Part shown: positions 32,373-40,200 of the stretch, in pieces
Numbering within the stretch: position 1 is the first letter of the stretch
Layout: each line of letters starts with the position of its first letter
Source: Hymenobacter aquaticus
Lineage (GTDB): Bacteria > Bacteroidota > Bacteroidia > Cytophagales > Hymenobacteraceae
DNA: 64,000 bases
Reading direction: 5' to 3'
Assembly (NCBI RefSeq): GCF_004765605.1
Contig: NZ_SRLC01000003.1
Span: 1 to 64,000 of the forward strand
The notes under the pieces: model-generated
Seen by the model: the letters and a program-made list of their open reading frames with translations, nothing else
The model's database searches: none
What the model was told of the DNA's origin: nothing
Position numbers and translations under genes: made by a program

Positions 32373-33737
32373 TTAAGCCTTCATAGCCGCCGCGTAGTTG
32401 CGGTAGAAGTGCGGAATGGTTTCGATGCCCTTCAGGAAGTTGAACACGCCGTAGTGCTCGTTGGGCGAGTGAATGGCGTCGGAGTCGAGGCCGAAGCCGA
32501 GTAGCACGGAGTCGAGGCCCAGTTCGGTCTTGAACATGGCCACAATCGGGATGGAGCCGCCGCCGCGCGTGGGGATGGGGCGCTTGCCGAAGGTAGTTTC
32601 CATGGCGTCGGCGGCGGCTTTGTAGGCGACCGAGTCGGTGGGCGTTACCACCGGCTCGCCGCCGTGGTGGGGCTTCACCACCACCGTGACGCTGGCCGGG
32701 GCAATGCTTTCGAAGTGCTTCTGGAACAACTCGGTGATTTCGTCGGAGGTCTGGTGGGGCACTAGGCGCATCGAGATTTTGGCGTAGGCCTTGGAGGCAA
32801 TAACCGTCTTGGCGCCCTCGCCGGTGTAGCCGCCCCAGATGCCATTCACGTCGAGCGTGGGCCGGATGCTGGTGCGCTCCAGGGTGCTGTAGCCTTTCTC
32901 GCCGTGGATGTCGGTCAGGCCGATGCTTTGCTTGAACTCCTCGTCGGAGTGCGGGGCTTTGGCCATTTCGGCCCGCTCCTCGGCACTCAGCTCGTCGACG
33001 TTGTCGTAGAAGCCGGGGATGGTAATGTGGTTGTTCTCGTCGTGCAGGGAGGCAATCATCTGGCACAGGATGTTGATGGGGTTAGCCACCGCCCCGCCGT
33101 AGAGGCCCGAGTGCAGGTCGCGGTTCGGGCCCGTTACTTCCACTTCGTGGTAGCTCAGGCCGCGCAGGCCCACTTCGATGCTGGGCGTGTCGTTGGCCAG
33201 AATGCCGGTGTCGGAAATCAGGATGACGTCGGCCTTGAGCTTCTCCTTGTTTTCGCGCACGAAGATGCCCAGGTTGTTGGAGCCCACTTCCTCCTCGCCC
33301 TCAATCATGATCTTGATGTTGCAGGGCACGCCGCCTTCCTGCATCAGCACTTCGAAGGCCTTCACGTGCATGTAGACCTGGCCCTTGTCGTCGCAGGCGC
33401 CGCGGGCGTAGATCTTGCCATCCTTGATAACGGGCTCAAACGGCGGCGAAGTCCACAGCTCGTAGGGGTCGGCGGGCTGCACGTCGTAGTGGCCGTACAC
33501 GAGCACCGTGGGCAGGCTGGGGTCCACGATTTTCTCGCCGTAGACGATGGGGTTGCCGGCCGTCGGGCACAGCTCCACGTTCTCCACGCCCACTTCTTCG
33601 AGGCGGGTTTTGAGGTATTCGGCGGCCCGCAGCACGTCGCCGTGAAATTTCGGGTCGGCCGACACCGAGGGAATGCGCAGCCAGTCGAGCAGCTCGCTCA
33701 GAAAACGTTCTTGGTTACTTTCGAGGTAGGAAGCCAT
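32373..33737 (-). CDS. M20 family dipeptidase
   Basis: A 454-residue zinc peptidase of the CNDP-like M20 group. Metal-binding segments are VLVYGHYDVQPADPYELW (His and Asp), YARGACDDKGQ with the bridging Asp, and MIEGEEEVGSNN with the catalytic Glu; a later His is in RDLHSGLYGG and the last near the C terminus in LLGFGLDSDAIHSPNE. The lid domain between them mediates dimerisation. No signal peptide is seen, so it is cytoplasmic and probably cleaves dipeptides. It ends before the terminator at 32313-32354. Confidence 0.94.
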   Translation of the reverse strand: MASYLESNQERFLSELLDWLRIPSVSADPKFHGDVLRAAEYLKTRLEEVGVENVELCPTAGNPIVYGEKIVDPSLPTVLVYGHYDVQPADPYELWTSPPFEPVIKDGKIYARGACDDKGQVYMHVKAFEVLMQEGGVPCNIKIMIEGEEEVGSNNLGIFVRENKEKLKADVILISDTGILANDTPSIEVGLRGLSYHEVEVTGPNRDLHSGLYGGAVANPINILCQMIASLHDENNHITIPGFYDNVDELSAEERAEMAKAPHSDEEFKQSIGLTDIHGEKGYSTLERTSIRPTLDVNGIWGGYTGEGAKTVIASKAYAKISMRLVPHQTSDEITELFQKHFESIAPASVTVVVKPHHGGEPVVTPTDSVAYKAAADAMETTFGKRPIPTRGGGSIPIVAMFKTELGLDSVLLGFGLDSDAIHSPNEHYGVFNFLKGIETIPHFYRNYAAAMKA

Positions 33738-33802
33738 GCAGGATGGGGTTTGGGGGTAGTGTGGCCGTAAAAATAGCTAACGCCCGATAACAAGCCAGTA
33801 GC

Positions 33803-33965
33803 TAGAAACTAGTTCCCCTCCTCAGCTGACTCGGCGAATAAAGCCGACCGGGGTTAGGGGTGGTTGAAACGGTAGAACAAGTATTAGAGCTAGTTTCTAA
33901 AGGTCGTTCAACACTCCGGTCAACCACCCCTAACCCCTCCTCATCTGAGGAGGGGAACTAGCTTC
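33803..33965. repeat. Long inverted repeat, family A copy 1
   Basis: Imperfect dyad: the left side carries CTAGTTCCCCTCCTCAG, then GGGGTTAGGGGTGGTTGA; the right side carries their complements in reverse order, with short unmatched inserts. It fills the gap between the dipeptidase gene and the next leftward gene. The sequence of its arms is related to the element at 37052-37170. Confidence 0.8.
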
Positions 33966-33984
33966 TAATAGCTTTTAGTAGCTT

Positions 33985-34398
33985 TTACTTCGGGCCGCAG
34001 GCGGTGCGCAGCCACGCTTTGGCGTCGTCGTCGTTGCCGAAGATCCGCACCTCAAAGCCCTTGAGCTGGGCGTAGAAGGTCGCCGCCGAGGCATCGGCCA
34101 TCGAGTCGGGCACCGAAATCATGGCGAAGTGGCGCACGCCGGCGGCCGTGGCGCTGGGGGCCCACTCGTTCAGCACCCACTCCATCGAATGGTCCCAGGG
34201 GCCCAGCACCCGGCGCGTATCGTTCAGCACGCAGTGCCGCCCCGAGGCAGCCACGGCCTCGATGTAGGCTTTGGCCCCGGCCTTGATGCTCTCGGCCGTG
34301 AGGTAGCCCACCCACTCCACCGCTACCCAAGGAGTAGCCGGGTCGGTTTCGATGGTAATGTAGGGCCGCCCCAGGGAGCTTCGCAGTTCTTGTTTCAT
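33985..34398 (-). CDS. Small STAS-like protein, paralogue 1
   Basis: A 137-residue soluble protein without signal peptide. The pattern of alternating strands and helices (VAVEWVGYLTAESIKAGAKA, CVLNDTRRVLGPWDHSMEWV, FEVRIFGNDDDAKAWLRT) resembles SpoIIAA/STAS-type folds, and a second protein of the same layout is encoded 81 bases upstream. The two share W-G-(Y/F) and a Trp/Leu C-terminal ending. No function; the STAS suggestion is by fold impression only. Confidence 0.55.
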   Translation of the reverse strand: MKQELRSSLGRPYITIETDPATPWVAVEWVGYLTAESIKAGAKAYIEAVAASGRHCVLNDTRRVLGPWDHSMEWVLNEWAPSATAAGVRHFAMISVPDSMADASAATFYAQLKGFEVRIFGNDDDAKAWLRTACGPK

Positions 34399-34479
34399 AG
34401 CTTAAAATACCTCCCGGCAACAATAACCAGCCCGCAGGCCGGCAGAATAAGAAAAAAGAACAACCCCGCCCGGATACCC

Positions 34480-34908
34480 TTAGCGCAGTGCCTGCCGCAG
34501 CCAGCTTTTGGCCTCGGCCAGGGTATGGTGGTGGGCCGGCTCGATGTAGTAGCCGGTGGCGTCGGTGGTGTGGGCCGTGTACTGCTGCACCGAAATCTGG
34601 CCGAACACGCTTTCCGGCGACACGAAGCTACAGTGCCGGATACCGGCCGCGTAGGCCCGGGGGTTCCAGTCGTGGGCCAGCCACTCCTGGATGGCGGGCG
34701 TGGTAGCGCCCACCAGCCGCGTATCGGCCAGCCAACCCAGGGGCTGGGTGCGCCGGGCCTCCGCCTCGTAGAGGGCCAGGCCCCGGTCCATCAGCGACTG
34801 GAACTGCTGGCGGTTGGCAAAGCCGTGCCATTGCACGATCAGACAGGGTACTTCCGGGGCAAACAGCATCGAGCCGTAGGACTCCGTCAGCAAGGTGATA
34901 TCAGACAT
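34480..34908 (-). CDS. Small STAS-like protein, paralogue 2
   Basis: A 142-residue soluble protein (start ATG 34908, MSDITLLTESYGSMLFAPEV), with IVQWHGFANRQQFQSLMDRG, GWLADTRLVGATTPAIQEWL and the ending AEAKSWLRQALR. Its order of elements matches the downstream paralogue at 33985. The longer frame to 34992 has an Arg/Ser-rich opening and is not favoured. A near-consensus -7 box TACCTTTC lies just upstream on the minus strand (34914-34921). Probably in one transcript with paralogue 1. Confidence 0.55.
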   Translation of the reverse strand: MSDITLLTESYGSMLFAPEVPCLIVQWHGFANRQQFQSLMDRGLALYEAEARRTQPLGWLADTRLVGATTPAIQEWLAHDWNPRAYAAGIRHCSFVSPESVFGQISVQQYTAHTTDATGYYIEPAHHHTLAEAKSWLRQALR

Positions 34909-35093
34909 CAGGGGAAAGGTAAGACAACTCCGGCTCCTAACCGGCCAAAAGGCGCTACGGTTTGAAAATAGCTGGTCAAGACGCGTCGGCACAGTCGCTC
35001 GGCAGTGGAATTACCACCTCCACGTCGTGTATCGGCACGAGTCAGGGCTTTGCCCAAACCCGCGCCAGAGTCGCCAGAGCCCATCAGACAGCA

Positions 35094-35131
35094 CAAAGCC
35101 CCGGCTGCCCTGCGGCAACCGGGGCTTTTTA
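35094..35131. terminator. Terminator after the 35153-35824 gene
   Basis: AAAGCCCCGG pairs with CCGGGGCTTT across 14 nt; T run on the plus side, shorter on the minus side. Confidence 0.65.
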
Positions 35132-35152
35132 CTGGCCCGACAATACCCCCGG

Positions 35153-35824
35153 CTAGGCGGCCGGGGCCGCCGGGGCCGCATCCACCACGTACTCGCGGGC
35201 CTTGGCCGCGTCGGTGAGCCGCCAGTAGGAGTCGCCGGCGGCGCAGAGCTGCACCAGCTGCCGGTAGAGACCGTTGGCAAACAGCAGGCGGGCCCGGGTA
35301 GCCCCGGCGCGGGTGTTTTCGGCCTCCTTGCGCTCGGTGAGGCCCTCCACGAAATGCTCGTTGTTGGCAGCCACCGCGTCGAGCAGGGCCGCCGTCAGGC
35401 CCTCGGCCTTGTACTCATCCAGGTACTTGCGGCCCTGCTTCACGAGCATGGTCGCGGCCAGGTGCAGCTTGGCTTCCGGCAGGTTCATTACATCCGACAC
35501 GCCGAAGCGCTTGTAGCGAGCCGTGCGGGGCTCATCCCGCAGGGCAATGATGCTCATCACCTGCTGCATGGCGGTTTTCAAGGCCTCGGCCACCTCATCT
35601 TTCTCCTCCGTCACGGCGGCACCTTCCTGCACCAGCACCGTGTCGGGCTCCATCTCGCCAAACTCGGCGGTATCGGCTTTCAGCTTATTGATGCGGGCTG
35701 CCGTCACGCCGCGCCCGGCCAGCGCGGCCGCGTCGCGGTCCAGGGAGGGTTGCAGGTCGAGGCAGCGCTGCCACAGTTCGGCCTGGGTAAAGGGATACTC
35801 GGCCACGGGATTCTTGGCATTCAT
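35153..35824 (-). CDS. Uncharacterised helical protein
   Basis: A 223-residue, mostly alpha-helical soluble protein without Cys in its first 190 residues and without signal peptide. It begins MNAKNPVAEYPFTQAELWQR and ends in an Ala/Pro tail (VVDAAPAAPAA). The middle has many charged residues (EEKDEVAEALKTAMQQVMSI, GLTERKEAENTRAGATRARL) that suggest a helical bundle. I do not recognise the family. It is a single leftward gene followed by a terminator. Confidence 0.6.
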   Translation of the reverse strand: MNAKNPVAEYPFTQAELWQRCLDLQPSLDRDAAALAGRGVTAARINKLKADTAEFGEMEPDTVLVQEGAAVTEEKDEVAEALKTAMQQVMSIIALRDEPRTARYKRFGVSDVMNLPEAKLHLAATMLVKQGRKYLDEYKAEGLTAALLDAVAANNEHFVEGLTERKEAENTRAGATRARLLFANGLYRQLVQLCAAGDSYWRLTDAAKAREYVVDAAPAAPAA

Positions 35825-35930
35825 AGGGCAACAGTTAATAGGGTTAGAAAAAGAATAATCCGGCTATCCTGCCGATAGTCGGCGGGGCCTAAACTATTCT
35901 TTTTCATCCGTCTATCCTAGCCTTTCCACT

Positions 35931-36098
35931 CCGCCCGAAGCCCCGGAAAGCCTGACCGAAGCGCCATCCAGCACCACCGAAACCTTGCAAAGAACGACCG
36001 AAGTCCCAGACAGCTCATCCGAAGCACTGGAAAGAACGGCCGAAGCTCCACTCAGCATGCCCGAAGCACTGGAAAGAACGACCGAAGCAATAAAAAGA
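35931..36098. repeat. 21-bp tandem repeat, eight copies
   Basis: Eight successive 21-base units each beginning CCGAAG (or CCGAAA), consensus about CCGAAGCnCtGGAAAGaacgA, with every copy diverged. Because 21 is divisible by 3 each reading frame gives a heptad: on the plus strand EALERT-type, on the minus strand ASVVLSG-type. Both strands are open across the array, but neither frame has a convincing start, so no gene is called. Confidence 0.75.
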
Positions 36099-36164
36099 GC
36101 TATTTCCAAAGCTTCGGGGGAGGCGGCCGGGGCTTGGGCGGCTACGGGGGCGGTTTCAGTCGCC

Positions 36165-36312
36165 GCAGTCGCTCGGCTGTGCCGAGTGACGACTACGTGT
36201 GAGCAGCTGTGCTGCGAATTGGTAGGGGTCGCCAGAACATATCACATGACGCGGGACGCTCGCGGCAGAGCCGCTCCGGCGTAGGGGTCACTCGGCATAG
36301 CCGAGCGACTGC
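36165..36312. repeat. Long inverted repeat
   Basis: Left arm 36165-36190 (GCAGTCGCTCGGCTGTGCCG onward) and right arm 36287-36312 are complementary with about one mismatch; each arm contains its own small palindrome (CTCGGC..GCCGAG). The 96-base interior has further short dyads. Confidence 0.75.
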
Positions 36313-36364
36313 CTGGGGGGACTTGCTACCGATAGGCCGCGCCGCCGGGCTGGCGGCAGCGTCT

Positions 36365-37003
36365 CTACTTCCGCCCAAACAGCGGCACGCGGCTTTCGTT
36401 GCCGGCGCGCAGGCGGCCGATGTTGGCGCGGTGGGTGTAGATGAGCAGGGCCGCCAGGATAAAGCCGAAGTACAGCAGCAGCGGGTTCTGGGGGCGGAAC
36501 GGGGGCAGCAGCTGGAGCAGGGCAAAGGCCACGCCGGCCGACATGCTGGCCAGCGACACGTAGCGGAACAGCACGAGCATCAGGAGGAACACCAGGATGC
36601 AGCCCCCCACCGTAGCCGGGGCAATGGCCAGCATCATGCCCAGCACCGTGGCCACGCCCTTACCCCCACGGAACTGCGCGAAGATGGGGTAAATGTGCCC
36701 CACGACGGCCAGCACCCCGCAGGCGAGCTGGAAGTAGAGCAGCTGGTCGGGGCGGATGGCACCCTGGCTGAGCATCACCGAGGCCATCATGGTGGCGGCC
36801 CAGCCCTTGAGCACGTCGATGGCCATTACGACCGAGCCGGGCTTTTTGCCCAGCACCCGGAAGGTGTTGGTGGCCCCGGCGTTGCCCGAGCCGTGCTCCC
36901 GAATGTCGAGGCCAAAGAAGCGGCGGCCGACCCAGAGGGCCGTCGGGATGGAGCCGAGCAGGTAGGCGGCCACGAGCAGGGCCAGGACGAGGGGTAGGTT
37001 CAT
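36365..37003 (-). CDS. plsY: Glycerol-3-phosphate acyltransferase PlsY
   Basis: A 212-residue inner membrane enzyme that transfers the acyl group from acyl-phosphate to glycerol 3-phosphate, giving lysophosphatidate. Motif 1 is AYLLGSIPTALWVGRRF, motif 2 EHGSGNAGATNTFRVLGKKP with the glycerol-phosphate-binding residues, and motif 3 FRGGKGVATVLGMML. About seven membrane segments; normal length. It is a single leftward gene between two repeat elements. Confidence 0.95.
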   Translation of the reverse strand: MNLPLVLALLVAAYLLGSIPTALWVGRRFFGLDIREHGSGNAGATNTFRVLGKKPGSVVMAIDVLKGWAATMMASVMLSQGAIRPDQLLYFQLACGVLAVVGHIYPIFAQFRGGKGVATVLGMMLAIAPATVGGCILVFLLMLVLFRYVSLASMSAGVAFALLQLLPPFRPQNPLLLYFGFILAALLIYTHRANIGRLRAGNESRVPLFGRK

Positions 37004-37051
37004 GGGGCGAAGATAAGAAACCCCTCTTACGCGAAACCCCTCGCCGCGGCA

Positions 37052-37170
37052 CCCCTCCCCAACCCCTCCCCTCTGGGAGAGGGGCTTAGGTTAGCATTGC
37101 AATTGCTGCAACGATGTCGTTGCCAAAGTAAAATAAGCCCCTCTCCCAGAGGGGAGGGGTTGGGGTGGGG
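37052..37170. repeat. Long inverted repeat, family A copy 2
   Basis: Arms of 37 bases (37052-37088 and 37134-37170) are complementary with a single mismatch; each contains the palindrome CCCCTCTGGGAGAGGGG. The 45-base loop is AT-richer. Its CCCCAACCCCTCC core is shared with the element at 33803-33965. Confidence 0.85.
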
Positions 37171-37188
37171 TTGGGGTGGGGTTCCCGC

Positions 37189-37229
37189 CAAAAAACAGCC
37201 CCGCGCCGGGGTCCGGGCGGGGCTGTGTT
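37189..37229 (-). terminator. Terminator of the 1788-residue protein gene
   Basis: ACAGCCCCGC pairs with GCGGGGCTGT across about 12 nt; T residues follow on the minus strand (TTTTTTGG). Confidence 0.75.
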
Positions 37230-37249
37230 GCGGTTAAGAGCGGAGAAGC

Positions 37250-40200
37250 TTAGGAGTCGCCGAAGGGGTCGTCTTCCTTGGCTTTCTTCTTTTTCTCGGC
37301 CTCTTTGGCCTTCTTCTCTTCTTCCTTCTTGAGCTTTTCGGCCTCTTTGGCTTTGGCCGCTTCCTCTTTCTTGAGCTGGGCGGCCGTCTTGCCTTCGTCT
37401 ACCGGCGGATCGGTGGGAGTAGCAGCGGCGTCCTCCTTCTTTTTCTTCTTGCCGGTGTCCTCGGCCGGGGCGGCAGCGGGGTCCGTCGCGGCGTCGTCGG
37501 CGGCAGCGGCTTCCTTGTCCTTTTTCTTCTTCTTGTTAGACGAGGTATCCTCTACCGGGGCATCGGCGGCGGGCTGGCTGCCGTCGTCGAAGGCGGCGTC
37601 CTTCTCCTTCTTTTTCTTCTTCTTGTTGTCTTCCATGAAGTCGAAGTTGCCGGTGCTCACGGGGCGGGCCGGGGCGGCCTTGGGCTTGCTGTTGTCGCCG
37701 AGGTAATCCTTGCGGAAGTGGCGGGTGAAGAGGTCCTTCTCCTGCTCGTCGCCGAGGTAGAAGCCGTACTCGGTGGCCGTGTTGTAGTCGCCCTTGGCCT
37801 TGAAGCCCACGATTTCGTCGTAGGAGCCGTGCTGGGCCTTGGTCAGCAGCACGTTGTTGGCGTAGCGGATGTGGTACCAGGTCTGGGGCTCGGCCTCCAG
37901 GTACATTTCCACCGCGTCGCCGGTCGTCTCCTTCTTGATTTCGATGTAGCCGTCAATCTGGGCATTGATGTCCTTCTTGCCGATGCTCACCAGGCCAATC
38001 TTGCCCACCGAATACCAGGCCTTGAACTTCTCCGACCAGCGCAGATCCACTTTGCTCAGCACCAGGGTGTGCAGGAACTTCGGCGAGACTTTCTGGAGCG
38101 GGGTGTAGCCGCCCTTGCGGTCCATGTAGTTCTGCACGCCCTTGCTGCCGATGAATTCGCCCATCTTATACATCAGAGCCGGCGAACCGTCCAGGGCTTC
38201 GGTGAGGCCCTTGGAGTTGGTGGCCATATCGGTTCCCATAGCTTCGACGGCCTTTTCGGGCAGGTTAATGTCGAAGGTCATGAAGGTATCGAGGCGGTAG
38301 ATGCTGCTGTCGGGCTTGGCATAGCCCACGGCCGCCGACTGCAGGGTGTAGTCCTTGTTGGAGTTGATGAGCTGCACCTTGCCGCGGAAGTCGAGGGCCC
38401 CGGTCGAGTCGTGCAGGGTCATTACGCTGCCCTCGTAGACGTTGGGGTCCGAGAGGTCGTTGCGGGTGATGGTGTAGTCGCCCTTCTTGGCGTCGAAGCT
38501 CAGCATCCCGTCGACCTGGAACAGGTTCATGTCGGTAATGCCGGGCTTGGCGGCCACGAACAGCGGGTACACCTTGGCCGTGGCATCGGAGAGGTAGAAG
38601 CCCGACACCATCGGGGTGCCGTCGTCCGTCTTGGGCTCCATGAGCTTGATGCGGATGCCTTTGGGGTCGATGCTGTCTTGCACCGGGAACCACTCGGCCG
38701 CCGCTGCGCTCTTGCTGAACTCCAGGCGGCTCTGCCCGTCGAAGGTGAAGCCGCGCTTCTGCGAGTTCAGGTTCACGGCCCCGCGGTACGCAATGCGGGG
38801 CGCGAGGTGGAACTTGTCGGTGGCCTGAATGGTGGCCACGGCCGTGGTGGGCGGCGCGAAGGGCGTGTCGTCGTCGTCCTTTTTCTTCAGGATGCCTTTG
38901 CTGCCCTTGCCCCCGCCACCCTTGCGGGTGTAGCCCGCCACGGCCGCCGAATCGACGGCGAAGTTGGTGAACTTGATGGCAAAGGAGTCGGCGGAGGCGT
39001 TTTTGTAGCTATACAGCGCGTTGCCCATAAACGAGGTGCGCGACTGAATCTTGATTTCGCCCTTGTAGAGGTTGTGGTACTTGGCCAGGGTGTCCATCGT
39101 GATGCGGGCGTTCTGGAAAGCCCGCATCTGGGCACCGGCCAGCACGTAGACCTTGTTGCTGTCGGGCTCAATCCAGGCGTCGGCGGCGGCAATGTAGGGC
39201 ACGCCGCCGGCAATGAGGCGGTAGCGGCTCAAGTCGTACTGGCCGGTGCTGGCCCGGAACTTCAGGCCCTTCTGCTCGGGCTTGGTCGAGTAGAAGTAGG
39301 AGCGCGACGAGTCGGCGCCGGCGGCCACGCGCATCTGCACGATTTTCTTCTTGAAGTCCCACTTACCGCCGCTCAGCGTGGTGCGGTAGTCGGAGTACGG
39401 CAAGTCGATGCTGGCCTTGCTGCCCTCCTCGCGGGAGAAGTCGGCGAAGCCCTGCTTGATGTCGTATTGGAAGGCCACCTCGTTGGCCGTCAGGGCGGGC
39501 TTGTTGGCCTCCGCCGACTTGATGCTCAGCGTGGACTTCTTACCCGAGTAGCTGGTGGGCTTGAACACAAAGGCGCGGGAGCGGATAAACGACTGGGGGC
39601 CGTCCATGCGGCCGTCGCCGTAGAGGCCGCCGGGCGTGAGAATGGCCGTGCCCTTGTAGTTGTAGTCGCCGGCGTAGAACTTCATCGGCTGCCCGTCGCG
39701 CTGGGTGCTCAGGTACATCGAGTCGGCTTTCACCACCCACTTCATCTGGTAGCCCGGCAACAGCGACACCTTGGCAAACTCCACCCCGTTGAGTGGGCCC
39801 TGCGCGATGGTAGCGGTTTTGCCCACCGTCACGACGGAGTCGCGGTAGAAGATGAACTGGTCGCTGAACAGGTCGCCGGTCAGGTATTTCACCTCCCCGA
39901 TGCCCTGAATACCGCGGTTGCTCATCATCACCTTGTTGTAGAGCTTGGCCTTGCCGCCGTACAGCGGGAAGCCCTCCTTGGGCAGGTCGTAGACAAAGCC
40001 CAGGGAGCCGTCTTCCTGCAAGCTCAGCTTGGTCTTGAACTCGGGCATAATATTGCCCGACACGAACGTGCCCTTGAAGCCCACGGCCGAGCGGTTCTTG
40101 TTGTTGAGCGAGTCGAGCTTGAAGGGCGGAATGTCGAAGTACACCGTCGTGTCGTAGGCGCCGCCCAGTACTTCGGGCTTGTTGAAGAACACGTAGGCCC

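Larger units (their letters stand above)
35825..36364. other. 540-base region without a called gene
   Basis: Holds the 21-bp tandem repeat array (35931-36098) and a long inverted repeat (36165-36312). The remaining bases show no gene, terminator or promoter that I can support. Confidence 0.6.

Noticed and set aside
35912..36284. Heptad-repeat genes on either strand of the 21-bp array
   Set aside because: Any frame divisible by the repeat would stay open; neither strand has a supported start, so only the repeat is annotated.
33803..37170. Long inverted repeats considered as a CRISPR array or insertion sequences
   Set aside because: There are no regular spacers, no cas genes, no transposase frame and no terminal target duplication that I can see; they are single dyads in gaps between genes.
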